From Bacteroidales bacterium (lineage in GTDB: Bacteria; Bacteroidota; Bacteroidia; Bacteroidales; P3): DNA of 64,000 bases. The position numbers and the translations under genes are program-made. The notes below the pieces were generated by a model that was given only the letters and a program-made list of their open reading frames with translations, did no database searches and had not been told where the DNA came from. The stretch covers positions 62,001 to 126,000 of the forward strand of contig JAFVBB010000018.1 of the NCBI GenBank assembly GCA_017480225.1. Direction: 5' to 3'. Of the stretch, positions 24,100 to 34,464 are shown piece by piece (position 1 is the first letter of the stretch; each line of letters opens with the position of its first letter).

Positions 24100-26823
24100 A
24101 TGACAAAGTACGTTTACACATTTGGAGGCAAGAAGGCCGAGGGTAAGGCCGACATGAAAAACCTGCTTGGCGGCAAGGGTGCCAACCTGGCCGAGATGTG
24201 CCTGCTTGGACTGCCGGTGCCTGCCGGACTGACGATTACGACCGAGTGCTGCACAGCATATTACGACAACGACTGCAACCTGCCCGAGGGTCTTATGGAC
24301 GAGGTGTGGAAAGGCGTGGAGAACATCGAGCAACTGATGGGCATGAAGTATGGCGACGCGGAGAACCCGCTGCTGGTGAGCTGCCGCTCGGGCGCGCGCA
24401 CGTCGATGCCCGGCATGATGGACACGGTGCTCAACATCGGCCTTTGCAGCAAGACCCTGCCCGGCCTGATCAAGAAGACCGGCAACGAGCGCTTTGTCTA
24501 CGACTCGTATCGCCGCCTGATCATGATGTATGCCGACGTGGTGATGGAGAAGAGCGAGGGCATTGAGCCCGCCGACGGCAAGGGCATACGCAAGCAGCTC
24601 GACGACATGCTCGACGCCTATAAGCTTGAGCACGGCTACGAGCACGACACGCAGCTCACGGCCGACGACCTCAGGCAGCTGGCCGAGATGTTCAAGGTGC
24701 GCGTCAAGGAGGTGCTGGGCACCGAGTTCCCCGACGACGCACGCGCCCAGATGGAGGGCGGCATCAAGGCCGTCTTCAAGAGCTGGAACGGCAAGAAGGC
24801 TGTGAGCTACCGCAAGATTGAGGGCATCCCCGACGACTGGGGCACTGCCGTCAACGTGCAAGCCATGGTCTTTGGCAACATGGGCGACACCAGCGCCACC
24901 GGCGTGGCCTTCACGCGCGACCCGGCCACCGGCGAGAACGTCTTCTACGGCGAGTGGCTCATCAACGCGCAGGGCGAGGACGTGGTGGCCGGCATACGCA
25001 CCCCCAACCCCCTCAACGACGCCACCAAGAACGAGAAGAACAAGGCCATGCCCTCGCTGCAGCAGCTGATGCCCGACACCTACGCCGAGCTTTGCGAGAT
25101 ACGCAACCTGCTGGAGCACAGCTACCACGACATGCTCGACATCGAGTTCACCATACAGGAAGGCCGCCTGTACATGCTGCAGTGCCGCGTGGGCAAGCGC
25201 ACCGGCATGGCTGCCGTCACCATGGCGCTCGACATGCTCAAGGAGGGCATGATTGACGAGCGCGAGGCTGTGATGCGCGTGAGCCCAGCGCAGCTCGACG
25301 AGCTGCTGCACCCCATCCTCGACAGCAAGGACGAGAAGCTGCACGACGTGCTTGCCAAGGGTCTGCCCGCAGGCCCCGGCGGCGCGGTGGGCGTCATTGC
25401 GCTCACCAGCGAGAGGGCCAAGGCATACCGCGAGGCGTGCATCAGCAACATCCTTGTGCGCGAGGAGACCAACCCCGAGGACGTAGAGGGTATGCGCGCG
25501 GCCGACGGCATTCTGACCGCACGTGGCGGCATGACCAGCCACGCCGCCCTGGTGGCACGCGGCTGGGGCAAGTGCTGCGTGGTGGGCTGCGACGCCGTGA
25601 AGATAGGCACCGACCAGGCTGGCACCGTCAGCATCAACGGCCGCGTGTTCCACGAGGGCGACCTCATCTCGCTCAACGGCACGAAGGGCTATGTCTATGC
25701 CGAAAGGGTGAAGACCATCGACACCAGCATCGACACCCCGCAGTTCCGCAGCATCATGCAGCTGGTCGACAAGTTCCGCAAGATGGGTGTCCGCACCAAC
25801 GCCGACAACCCCGAGGACGCGCAGAACGCCATCAACATGGGTGCCGAGGGCATCGGCCTCTTCCGCATAGAGCACATGTTCTACGGCAAGAACAGCGAGG
25901 AGCCGCTTGAGAAGCTGCGCAACATGATCCTGGCCGACACTGCCGAGGCGCGCCGCGCCGCGCTCGCCGAGCTTGAGCCCTACGTGCGCGAGAGCGCCAA
26001 AGGCACGCTCAAGGTGATGGACGGCAAGCCGCTCACCTTCCGCCTCATGGATCCCCCGCTGCACGAGTTCGTGCCGCAGACGGAGGACAAGCAGCGCGAG
26101 GTGGCCAAGGCCCGTGGCCTCGACTTCGACAAGCTGCGCGCCCGCATCGAGGGTATGCACGAGGTGAACCCGATGATGGGTCTGCGCGGTGTGCGCCTGG
26201 GCATCATCTACCCGGAGATAACCGAGATGCAGTTCCGCGCGCTTTTCAGCGCCACCGTCGAGCTGAAGAAGGAGGGGTGCAACCCGATGCTTGAGATCAT
26301 GGTGCCGCTCACCATCAACGCCGCCGAGCTGCGCAACCAGAAGCGCGTGGCCGACCGCGTGAAGCGCGAGGTGGAGAGCAAGTACGGCATGGAGTTCAAC
26401 TACAAGTTCGGCACGATGATTGAGATACCGCGCGCCGCCCTTGTGGCCGGGCAGATAGCCGAGGTCGCCGAGTTCTTCAGCTTCGGCACCAACGACCTCA
26501 CGCAGATGACCTACGGCTTCAGCCGTGACGACGTCAACGCCATAGTGAAGACCTACATCGACGAGAAGATTATTCCGGCCGACCCGTTTGACTCGTTTGA
26601 CAGCGAGTGCGTGGGCGAACTGGTGAAGATTGGCGTGGAGCGTGGCCGCAAGACCCGCCCCGAGCTGAAGTGCGGTGTGTGCGGCGAGCATGGCGGCGAC
26701 CCGACGGCTGCAGGCTTCTTCTTCCGCACAGGCCTCAACTATGTGAGCTGCTCGCCCTTCCGCGTGCCGGTGGCCAGGCTGGCTGCCGCGCAGGCTGCAA
26801 TCGTCGAGGAGCGCGGCAAGTGA
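24100..26823 (+). CDS. ppdK: Pyruvate, phosphate dikinase
   Basis: Interconverts pyruvate, ATP and phosphate with phosphoenolpyruvate, AMP and diphosphate. The 907-residue protein has the N-terminal nucleotide-binding domain (LLGGKGANLAEM, about 19-30, and SCRSGARTSMPGMMDTVLN). The phosphohistidine loop is GGMTSHAALVARGWGKCC (H481). The C-terminal PEP/pyruvate TIM barrel shows FFSFGTNDLTQM, and its active-site Cys lies in KCGVCGEHGGDP. Met at 24100 is chosen by family alignment; an in-frame TTG at 24049 is possible. Third codon positions are almost all G or C, as in strongly expressed genes. pckA is next, giving a PEP-node pair. Confidence 0.97.
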   Translation: MTKYVYTFGGKKAEGKADMKNLLGGKGANLAEMCLLGLPVPAGLTITTECCTAYYDNDCNLPEGLMDEVWKGVENIEQLMGMKYGDAENPLLVSCRSGARTSMPGMMDTVLNIGLCSKTLPGLIKKTGNERFVYDSYRRLIMMYADVVMEKSEGIEPADGKGIRKQLDDMLDAYKLEHGYEHDTQLTADDLRQLAEMFKVRVKEVLGTEFPDDARAQMEGGIKAVFKSWNGKKAVSYRKIEGIPDDWGTAVNVQAMVFGNMGDTSATGVAFTRDPATGENVFYGEWLINAQGEDVVAGIRTPNPLNDATKNEKNKAMPSLQQLMPDTYAELCEIRNLLEHSYHDMLDIEFTIQEGRLYMLQCRVGKRTGMAAVTMALDMLKEGMIDEREAVMRVSPAQLDELLHPILDSKDEKLHDVLAKGLPAGPGGAVGVIALTSERAKAYREACISNILVREETNPEDVEGMRAADGILTARGGMTSHAALVARGWGKCCVVGCDAVKIGTDQAGTVSINGRVFHEGDLISLNGTKGYVYAERVKTIDTSIDTPQFRSIMQLVDKFRKMGVRTNADNPEDAQNAINMGAEGIGLFRIEHMFYGKNSEEPLEKLRNMILADTAEARRAALAELEPYVRESAKGTLKVMDGKPLTFRLMDPPLHEFVPQTEDKQREVAKARGLDFDKLRARIEGMHEVNPMMGLRGVRLGIIYPEITEMQFRALFSATVELKKEGCNPMLEIMVPLTINAAELRNQKRVADRVKREVESKYGMEFNYKFGTMIEIPRAALVAGQIAEVAEFFSFGTNDLTQMTYGFSRDDVNAIVKTYIDEKIIPADPFDSFDSECVGELVKIGVERGRKTRPELKCGVCGEHGGDPTAAGFFFRTGLNYVSCSPFRVPVARLAAAQAAIVEERGK

Positions 26824-26839
26824 CATTCCGCAGGCCGGG

Positions 26840-26871
26840 GCTGCCGTGCCACCATGTGGCGGCGCGGCAGC
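26840..26871 (+). terminator. Hairpin between ppdK and pckA
   Basis: A GC-rich stem (GCTGCCG, 26840-26846, with CGGCAGC, 26865-26871) with an inner GCCAC/GTGGC helix begins 16 bp after the ppdK stop. No T-run follows, so it may attenuate or stabilise rather than fully terminate. Confidence 0.55.
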
Positions 26872-26948
26872 CTGAAGGCCGCGGAGTCAGCCTTTGTCGA
26901 CCCTGTAACGGCAAAAATAGTTATAACAAATAATAAACAACAGTAACA

Positions 26949-28565
<1,617 letters not shown>

Positions 28566-28574
28566 AAAGCTGTA

Positions 28575-30080
28575 ATGAAACGACTTTTCATAATCCTCAT
28601 GCTGGGTGTGGCCCTGCCCGTGTTCGCGTTTGACTTCGAGTCGCGTCGCGATGAGGGCTACACCCTCTACTTCAACATCCTCGATGACGACGAGGAGAAT
28701 GCGGTCGAGGTGACCTACCCGGTTGCCACCGGCTCCAACCACTGGCAGGGACACCGTCAGCCGTGGGGCGAGCTGGTGATTCCTTCCAATGTGGAGCATG
28801 AGGGTGTCACCTACAGTGTGGTTGCCATAGGCGACCGTGCTTTCTCGAACTGCCACGACATCACCGCAGTGGTTCTGCCGTCAACTGTATCGGAGATAGG
28901 GGCTTACTCTTTCTACAACTGCACTGGCATCGCCGGTGAGTTGACGTTGGGCGAGGAAATAGTCCGCGTAGGGCGCTCGGCCTTCTATGGATGCAGTGGA
29001 TTGACGACTTTGGTGTTCAATGCCATCAAGTGCGAAAGCATGGGTGGCACGCGCAGCTCGACTGCATTCGGCAACTGCCGCTCGCTGGTGGAAGTCAAGT
29101 TCGGTGCCCATGTCACACGTATTCCAGATTATTCCTTTGTGGGCATGGATGCGCTTCGGATGGAGCTGAAACTGCCTGAAAGGTTGGAGTATGTCGGCGA
29201 GTATGCGTTTGCATACTGCAGCAAGATTACTGGAGAGCTTCGCCTGCCCGCTTCGGTGAGACAGGTTGGAGCATACGCTTTCGCGCAGTGCCATGCGCTG
29301 ACCATGATTGAGCTGCCGCTGCGCCTTGAGCGCATTGACCAGCGTGCGTTTTACCAGTGTATCGGTGTGAAGGAGGTCAATGTTAAGACCCTCACGCCAC
29401 CGCAGATGGGCGCTGATGTGTTTGGAGGATTGAAGCAGTCTGTGGTCTACAATGTTCCGTGCATCACGGTGGATCGATACAAGGATGCGCCTACATGGAA
29501 GCGGCTGCGCAACCTCCGCACCAGCTATCCCTGCAAACTTGACCTTATTGCCAGGCCGAGTGACCCGGCGGCAGGTGAAATCATTGGAGGTGGCACGTAT
29601 GAGGTCGGAACCACAACCAAGCTCACGGTTGTGTGCAATGCAGGATATGGCTTCCGCTCGTGGAGTGACGGCAATACTGACAACCCTCGCCCTGTCACGG
29701 TCAACGACACAGTTACCTACGTTGCCATTATGCAACCGGCGACGGTTCTGCACGAGGTGAAGTACGTACATGACACCACCTATATGGATGGTCGCGACAC
29801 AATCGTTGAGTACTACGAAATTGGCGATGTGGCTGTGCCTATCGCATCGCAGCAGGAGGTGGTTTACAATCGTGACAAGCGCCGCATAGAGGTGCCAATA
29901 GACAAGGCAGACATTATCAGTGTGTCGCTATACAACGATGCCGGCCAGTGCGTCATGACAGGCCTTCCAAAGCATGGGCATGTCAATATGCGCCGTTTCC
30001 CGACTGGAGCATATATAGTGAGGGTAAGCACGCTGTATGAAGACATCGCTGTGCGTTTCTTCCATGCTCGTAAGAGATAA
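28575..30080 (+). CDS. BspA-type leucine-rich-repeat protein with T9SS-type C-terminus
   Basis: A 501-residue secreted protein. The signal peptide is MKRLFIILMLGVALPVFA. About six LRR_5 units of the pattern IGDRAFSNC, IGAYSFYNC, VGRSAFYGC, VGEYAFAYC, VGAYAFAQC, IDQRAFYQC run from about residue 75 to 260. A beta domain with GTYEVGTTTKLTV and GYGFRSWSDGNTDNPRPVTV (about 335-385) resembles the InlB B-repeat. The final ~65 residues (SVSLYNDAGQCVMTGLP, FPTGAYIVRVS) fit a type IX secretion sorting domain. It may be a surface adhesin. It sits between two central-metabolism genes, 9 bp after pckA and 22 bp before gcvP. Confidence 0.87.
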   Translation: MKRLFIILMLGVALPVFAFDFESRRDEGYTLYFNILDDDEENAVEVTYPVATGSNHWQGHRQPWGELVIPSNVEHEGVTYSVVAIGDRAFSNCHDITAVVLPSTVSEIGAYSFYNCTGIAGELTLGEEIVRVGRSAFYGCSGLTTLVFNAIKCESMGGTRSSTAFGNCRSLVEVKFGAHVTRIPDYSFVGMDALRMELKLPERLEYVGEYAFAYCSKITGELRLPASVRQVGAYAFAQCHALTMIELPLRLERIDQRAFYQCIGVKEVNVKTLTPPQMGADVFGGLKQSVVYNVPCITVDRYKDAPTWKRLRNLRTSYPCKLDLIARPSDPAAGEIIGGGTYEVGTTTKLTVVCNAGYGFRSWSDGNTDNPRPVTVNDTVTYVAIMQPATVLHEVKYVHDTTYMDGRDTIVEYYEIGDVAVPIASQQEVVYNRDKRRIEVPIDKADIISVSLYNDAGQCVMTGLPKHGHVNMRRFPTGAYIVRVSTLYEDIAVRFFHARKR

Positions 30081-30102
30081 GTAAAAGTAACATAATAATA
30101 AA

Positions 30103-32943
30103 ATGACAAACAACAATTTCGCATCGCGCCATAACGGAGTGACCAAGGCCTCCGAGATGGATAAGATGCTCGGCGCCATTGGTGTCGGCTCGATGGACGA
30201 ACTGATTGAAAAGGCGGTGCCACGTGCCATTCGCTTAGATTCGCCGCTACAACTTGAGGACGGTATCAGTGAGAATGCCTTCCTTGCAAGGATGCGCAGT
30301 CTGGCCGCCAAGAACAAGGTGTGGCGCACCTACATAGGAATGGGCTACTACGGCACCGTCACCCCTGCCGTAATCATGCGCAACGTGTTTGAGAATCCGG
30401 GCTGGTACACATCATATACTCCGTATCAGACCGAAATCAGCCAGGGCCGCCTTGAGGCTTTGATGAACTATCAAACCATGATTGCCGACATGACCGGGCT
30501 GCCGTTGAGCAACGCTTCGCTGCTTGACGAGGCAACTGCTGCTGGTGAGGCAATGATAATGTTCTTTAACAGCCGATCGCGTCAGGCTGTGAAGGATGGC
30601 GTGTGCCGCGTTTTTGTAGACGAGGGTATTCTGCCGCAGACACTTGCTGTCATGCAGACCAATGCCGCGCCGCGAGGAATAGAGATTGTTACCGGCAAGG
30701 CTTCGCAGACCGAACTGGATGGCTCTTATTTCGCTGCTTTCGTGCAGTATCCTAACCAATTTGGTGAGGCTCAGGATTGGACAAGCTTCATCGCGGATTG
30801 CCACTCGAAGGGCATTTTTGTTGGTATGGCCACTGATTTGATGGCTCTTGCCCTTATGAAGACCCCTGGTGAGATGGGGGCAGATTGCGCCATTGGAAAT
30901 GCGCAACGCTTCGGTCTGCCCATGGGCTTTGGCGGCCCTCATGCAGGTTTCTTTGCATTCACCGAGCAGTTCAAGCGCCAGTTCCCTGGCCGAATAATAG
31001 GCTGGACTGTCGACGCAAAAGGCAACCCCGCACTGCGCATGGCCTTGGGTATGCGCGAGCAGCACATCAAGCGTGACAAGGCTACCTCGAATATTTGCAC
31101 TGCTGCTGCGCTTGTGGCAAATATGAGTGGCTTCTATGCAGTGTGGCATGGCGCAGAAGGTATCCGTGCCATAGCCGGCAACATCTTCAAGAAGGCGCAT
31201 CGTTTGGCATCTGAACTTGAGAAGTACGGCTACAAGCAGTGGAACAACATCTTCTTCGACACGTTGGCTCTGCAGTGCCCCGTGCCCACCGCCAAAGTGC
31301 GTGAAGTCGCCGAAAAGCATGAAATCAACTTCCGCTATATTTGTGACGAATGCATCGGCATTTCTATCGACGAGACAGTGTGCCATGCCGATATAGAGGC
31401 TATTATCTGCTGTCTGGCCGAAGCGGTTGGAAAGCAGGCAGGGCCTCTCGTTTGTGGCAATAACTGCACGGCAGGAACGTTACCTGTTGAACTTCAGCGT
31501 CAGAGTGCATACCTCACCCAGAAGGTATTCAACAGCTACCACGATGAGACTTCCATGATGCGCTACATCAAGCGCCTCGAAGAAAAAGACCTGTCTCTCA
31601 ACCGTGCAATGATTCCCCTCGGGTCGTGCACTATGAAGCTCAATGCAGCAGCCGAGATGATGCCCCTTTCGTGGAGCGAGTTTGGCAGCATCCATCCATT
31701 CGTCCCTGCGGAGCAGGCTGAGGGCTACCTTGAGATGATTCATGACATTGAGCATCGTTTGGCAGTAATTACCGGATTTGCAGGAGTCTCGTTACAGCCC
31801 AATTCCGGTGCATACGGAGAATACAGTGGACTGACTGTCATTCGTAACTACCATATTGCCAACGGTCAGTCCCAACGCAATGTTTGCCTAATCCCAGCAA
31901 GTGCCCATGGCACCAACCCAGCAAGTGCCGCCAAGGCAGGCATGACGGTGGTTGTTGTGAAGTGCAACGAGCGTGGTGATGTTGACGTTGATGATCTCCG
32001 TGCCAAGGCTGAACAGTACAAGGACACCTTGAGCTGCCTCATGATCACCTACCCCTCCACCCACGGTGCCTTCGAGGAAGGCATCCTTGAAATTGTTGAC
32101 ATTATCCACAGCACCGGTGCTCTGGTTTATATGGACGGAGCCAACATGAACGCTCAGGTTGGCCTTACCAGCCCTGGCCACATGGGCGCTGATGTGTGCC
32201 ATCTCAATTTGCACAAGACGTTTGCCATGCCTCACGGTGGCGGTGGTCCTGGCGTGGGTCCGATAGCGGTCTGCCAGAAACTGGTCGATTCCCTGCCCAC
32301 TCATCCTGTTGTTGGCGTTGGTGGTGGCAAGGGCAACACTATGGCTGCCGCTCCGTATGGCAGCGCCATGCTCCTCCCCATCACGTATGGCTATCTTCTC
32401 ATGCTTGGTGCCGAAGGATTGACTGATGTCACAAAACACGCAATTCTCAACGCCAACTATCTGCGCGCCCGCTTGCAGCAGCACTACAAGATTCTCTATA
32501 CCAACCGCAACGGCATGTGCGGACACGAGATGATTGTAGACTTTAGCGAGTTTAGCCTCAAGGTGAGTGTTGGCGATGTGGCAAAACGGTTGATGGACTA
32601 TGGATTCCATGCACCCACTGTTGCGTTCCCGGTTCACAACACACTCATGGTTGAACCGACCGAGAGCGAGCCTTTGAGCGAGCTGGACCGTTTCTGCGAT
32701 GCCATGATTGCCATCCGCCAAGAGATTGACGACGTTATGTCGGGTCGCTCTGAGGAGAAGAACAACCCCATCTGCAATGCACCGCACACCATGCAGGTTG
32801 TCTGCGCTGACGAGTGGACTCTGCCCTACAGCCGTCAGAAAGCGGCCTTCCCGCAGCCTCATTGCGAGAAGTACTGGCCAACCATTAGCAAGATTGATGA
32901 CGCCTACGGCGACCGCAACCTGCAGGCCGTATGGGCTGAGTAG
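30103..32943 (+). CDS. gcvP: Glycine dehydrogenase (decarboxylating), P protein
   Basis: Decarboxylates glycine and loads the aminomethyl group on lipoyl-H protein, the first step of glycine cleavage. This is the fused ~950-residue form (946 aa). The non-PLP half starts SRHNGVT and contains YIGMGYYGTVTPAVI and YTPYQTEISQGRLE. The PLP half contains PNSGAYGEYSGL, CLIPASAHGTNPASA, and the PLP lysine K705 in NLHKTFAMPHGGGGPG. No glycine riboswitch precedes it: only 22 bp separate it from the LRR gene. gcvT and gcvH are not in the window. Strong terminators follow. Confidence 0.97.
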   Translation: MTNNNFASRHNGVTKASEMDKMLGAIGVGSMDELIEKAVPRAIRLDSPLQLEDGISENAFLARMRSLAAKNKVWRTYIGMGYYGTVTPAVIMRNVFENPGWYTSYTPYQTEISQGRLEALMNYQTMIADMTGLPLSNASLLDEATAAGEAMIMFFNSRSRQAVKDGVCRVFVDEGILPQTLAVMQTNAAPRGIEIVTGKASQTELDGSYFAAFVQYPNQFGEAQDWTSFIADCHSKGIFVGMATDLMALALMKTPGEMGADCAIGNAQRFGLPMGFGGPHAGFFAFTEQFKRQFPGRIIGWTVDAKGNPALRMALGMREQHIKRDKATSNICTAAALVANMSGFYAVWHGAEGIRAIAGNIFKKAHRLASELEKYGYKQWNNIFFDTLALQCPVPTAKVREVAEKHEINFRYICDECIGISIDETVCHADIEAIICCLAEAVGKQAGPLVCGNNCTAGTLPVELQRQSAYLTQKVFNSYHDETSMMRYIKRLEEKDLSLNRAMIPLGSCTMKLNAAAEMMPLSWSEFGSIHPFVPAEQAEGYLEMIHDIEHRLAVITGFAGVSLQPNSGAYGEYSGLTVIRNYHIANGQSQRNVCLIPASAHGTNPASAAKAGMTVVVVKCNERGDVDVDDLRAKAEQYKDTLSCLMITYPSTHGAFEEGILEIVDIIHSTGALVYMDGANMNAQVGLTSPGHMGADVCHLNLHKTFAMPHGGGGPGVGPIAVCQKLVDSLPTHPVVGVGGGKGNTMAAAPYGSAMLLPITYGYLLMLGAEGLTDVTKHAILNANYLRARLQQHYKILYTNRNGMCGHEMIVDFSEFSLKVSVGDVAKRLMDYGFHAPTVAFPVHNTLMVEPTESEPLSELDRFCDAMIAIRQEIDDVMSGRSEEKNNPICNAPHTMQVVCADEWTLPYSRQKAAFPQPHCEKYWPTISKIDDAYGDRNLQAVWAE

Positions 32944-32965
32944 CATTCACGAAACGCATTTCGGC

Positions 32966-33000
32966 AAGGGACATGAATAATCTTCATGTCCCTTTCTTTT
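32966..33000 (+). terminator. gcvP terminator
   Basis: A perfect 12-bp stem (AAGGGACATGAA, 32966-32977, with 32983-32994), loop TAATC, and a following TCTTTTT lie 22 bp after the gcvP stop. Confidence 0.95.
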
Positions 33001-33009
33001 TCTACAAAA

Positions 33010-33044
33010 AAAAATGAATGCCTCATTATCTGGCATTCATTTTT
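33010..33044. terminator. Bidirectional terminator between gcvP and tRNA-Gln
   Basis: A 13-bp stem (AAAAATGAATGCC with its complement, loop TCATTATCT) has A-runs on the left and T-runs on the right. It can stop gcvP readthrough and end the tRNA transcript coming from the right. Confidence 0.9.
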
Positions 33045-33061
33045 CTTTGTTTTTAGGGAAG

Positions 33062-33132
33062 TTGTCCCACAAGGATTCGAACCTTGGCAAGCAGAACCAA
33101 AATCTGATGTGCTACCATTACACCATGGGACA
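33062..33132 (-). tRNA. tRNA-Gln (anticodon TTG)
   Basis: A 71-nt cloverleaf on the minus strand: acceptor TGTCCCA/TGGGACA plus discriminator A, D arm around GTGTAATGGTAGCAC, anticodon stem CAGA/TCTG with loop TTTTGGT (anticodon TTG), and T arm CAAGGTTCGAATCCTTG. CCA is not encoded. It stands alone. Confidence 0.96.
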
Positions 33133-33162
33133 AGCGTGTCTCTATTCCATTTTTTCAGCGTG

Positions 33163-33194
33163 CAAAAGTAGCATTTTTTTTGCACACGGCCAAA
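33163..33194 (-). promoter_or_regulatory. tRNA-Gln promoter
   Basis: TTTG (33194-33191) and TACTTTTG (33170-33163) on the minus strand with a 20-bp spacer, 31 bp upstream of the tRNA. It is identical in both boxes and spacing to the rnpB promoter. Confidence 0.85.
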
Positions 33195-33246
33195 TTTATT
33201 TTACTCAATGCTGTGTTTCAAACCTCTATGGTCTGCATTGTTGATG

Positions 33247-34464
33247 CTATTCTTTATGCAGTTCATGGGTTGCCCGTCCGGTTTCGCCTGGTGTGATAGT
33301 GAGGAATGCAAGTACCGATCCTATGAACAGCAGCCCCATCTGTCTTTCCAGCATAGATTCAAAGAGCAGGTTCAACGCTATTACAGCCACCAGCAGCATT
33401 GCCTCGAAACGAGGTCTGCGTTGTGCGGCCAGTGGGGCGACCAGCATGGCCAGCAAGGCCAAAAGACATGGGACACCGGCAGCCAGAAGGCTCTCAACAT
33501 ACTGGTTATGGGCGTTGTAGGTAGTCTGCTCGCCTTTGAAATAGTTCATGTCGCCATATTGGTGTTGCTGCATGGCATGGTAGTCGCCTGCGCCGTAGCC
33601 AGCCAATGGGTTCTTCATTGTAAGTGTTAGGTTTGCGTGATATATTTTCACGCGTGCATCCCCATCGACATTCTGCATTGTTGCCGATATTCTGTTTGTA
33701 TGGCTTGGAACAAGATGCGTGGCCGCAAATATTCCGACGGCCAACGACACGCCGACAATCGCCGTGATCCGCAGGTCTCGATACATAATGAAAGTGTGTA
33801 CAGTGCACGCTGCTGCCACGAGTACGAGCGCAATCATTCCTGCGCGCGAGTTGACCAGCACAATGTACAGTATCTGTATTGCGGCAGCCAGCACGAGGGC
33901 TGTCCTGTGCCACGGTGCTGATGATGTCCACCGGCGCGAAAGCTCTCTGTACACGAATATCAAGGCAGCCGAGGCGTATAGCGCTGTGTAGGCGTGATGG
34001 CGAGGGTCGAACTCACTGCCGGCCTCTATCACACCGAGGCCGCGCAGTATTGCACGCCCGGTGAAGTAAAGGAACACGGCCGTTTGTGCAAGCAGCAGTG
34101 AATAGCCCACGTATCGGCGCCGATTCTCGTCAAGATAGCCTGTGTCCGTTGCCAGCATCGCTACCGAGAATGCTGGCAGGCTTAATTTCAGAGACAAAAG
34201 CTGCCATCCTGTCGCCAGGTCGTTTGTCCATAGAAGGCTGGCCGCAAGCACCAGCCAATACACAACCGGCGCCAGCAGCCACAGCCGTGCACGCCGGTTC
34301 AGCGAGTGGTTGCCCAACCGTCTCTCGGCAATGGCTTTTGCGAGCGAGGTCGCGAGCAGAATAATGCAGGCCCATATCCCAACATGGAAGTCCAATGGCA
34401 TCGAGGCCGCCGTGAACAGCAGTGCAGCAAAGTGTAGCCTTTCGGTTGTGGACAGTCTTTTCAT
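33247..34464 (-). CDS. O-antigen ligase/polymerase-family membrane protein
   Basis: A 405-residue inner-membrane protein with about ten to twelve hydrophobic helices. Landmarks of the Wzy_C/WaaL family are the NSRAG motif (about 205-210) followed by a helix, and a large periplasmic loop containing NPLAGYGAGDYHAMQQ and YNAHNQYVESLLAAG. Members join O-antigen or other polysaccharide to lipid A-core, or polymerise repeat units; which one cannot be told here. It overlaps uvrB by 4 bp, and no other glycan gene is adjacent. Confidence 0.85.
   Translation of the reverse strand: MKRLSTTERLHFAALLFTAASMPLDFHVGIWACIILLATSLAKAIAERRLGNHSLNRRARLWLLAPVVYWLVLAASLLWTNDLATGWQLLSLKLSLPAFSVAMLATDTGYLDENRRRYVGYSLLLAQTAVFLYFTGRAILRGLGVIEAGSEFDPRHHAYTALYASAALIFVYRELSRRWTSSAPWHRTALVLAAAIQILYIVLVNSRAGMIALVLVAAACTVHTFIMYRDLRITAIVGVSLAVGIFAATHLVPSHTNRISATMQNVDGDARVKIYHANLTLTMKNPLAGYGAGDYHAMQQHQYGDMNYFKGEQTTYNAHNQYVESLLAAGVPCLLALLAMLVAPLAAQRRPRFEAMLLVAVIALNLLFESMLERQMGLLFIGSVLAFLTITPGETGRATHELHKE

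Noticed and set aside
23761-26826. Long minus-strand open frame opposite ppdK
   Set aside because: Composition of an antisense frame (His/Leu/Val-rich). ppdK on the plus strand is certain.
30081-30102. Glycine riboswitch before gcvP
   Set aside because: Only 22 bp separate gcvP from the upstream gene, too short for any riboswitch.
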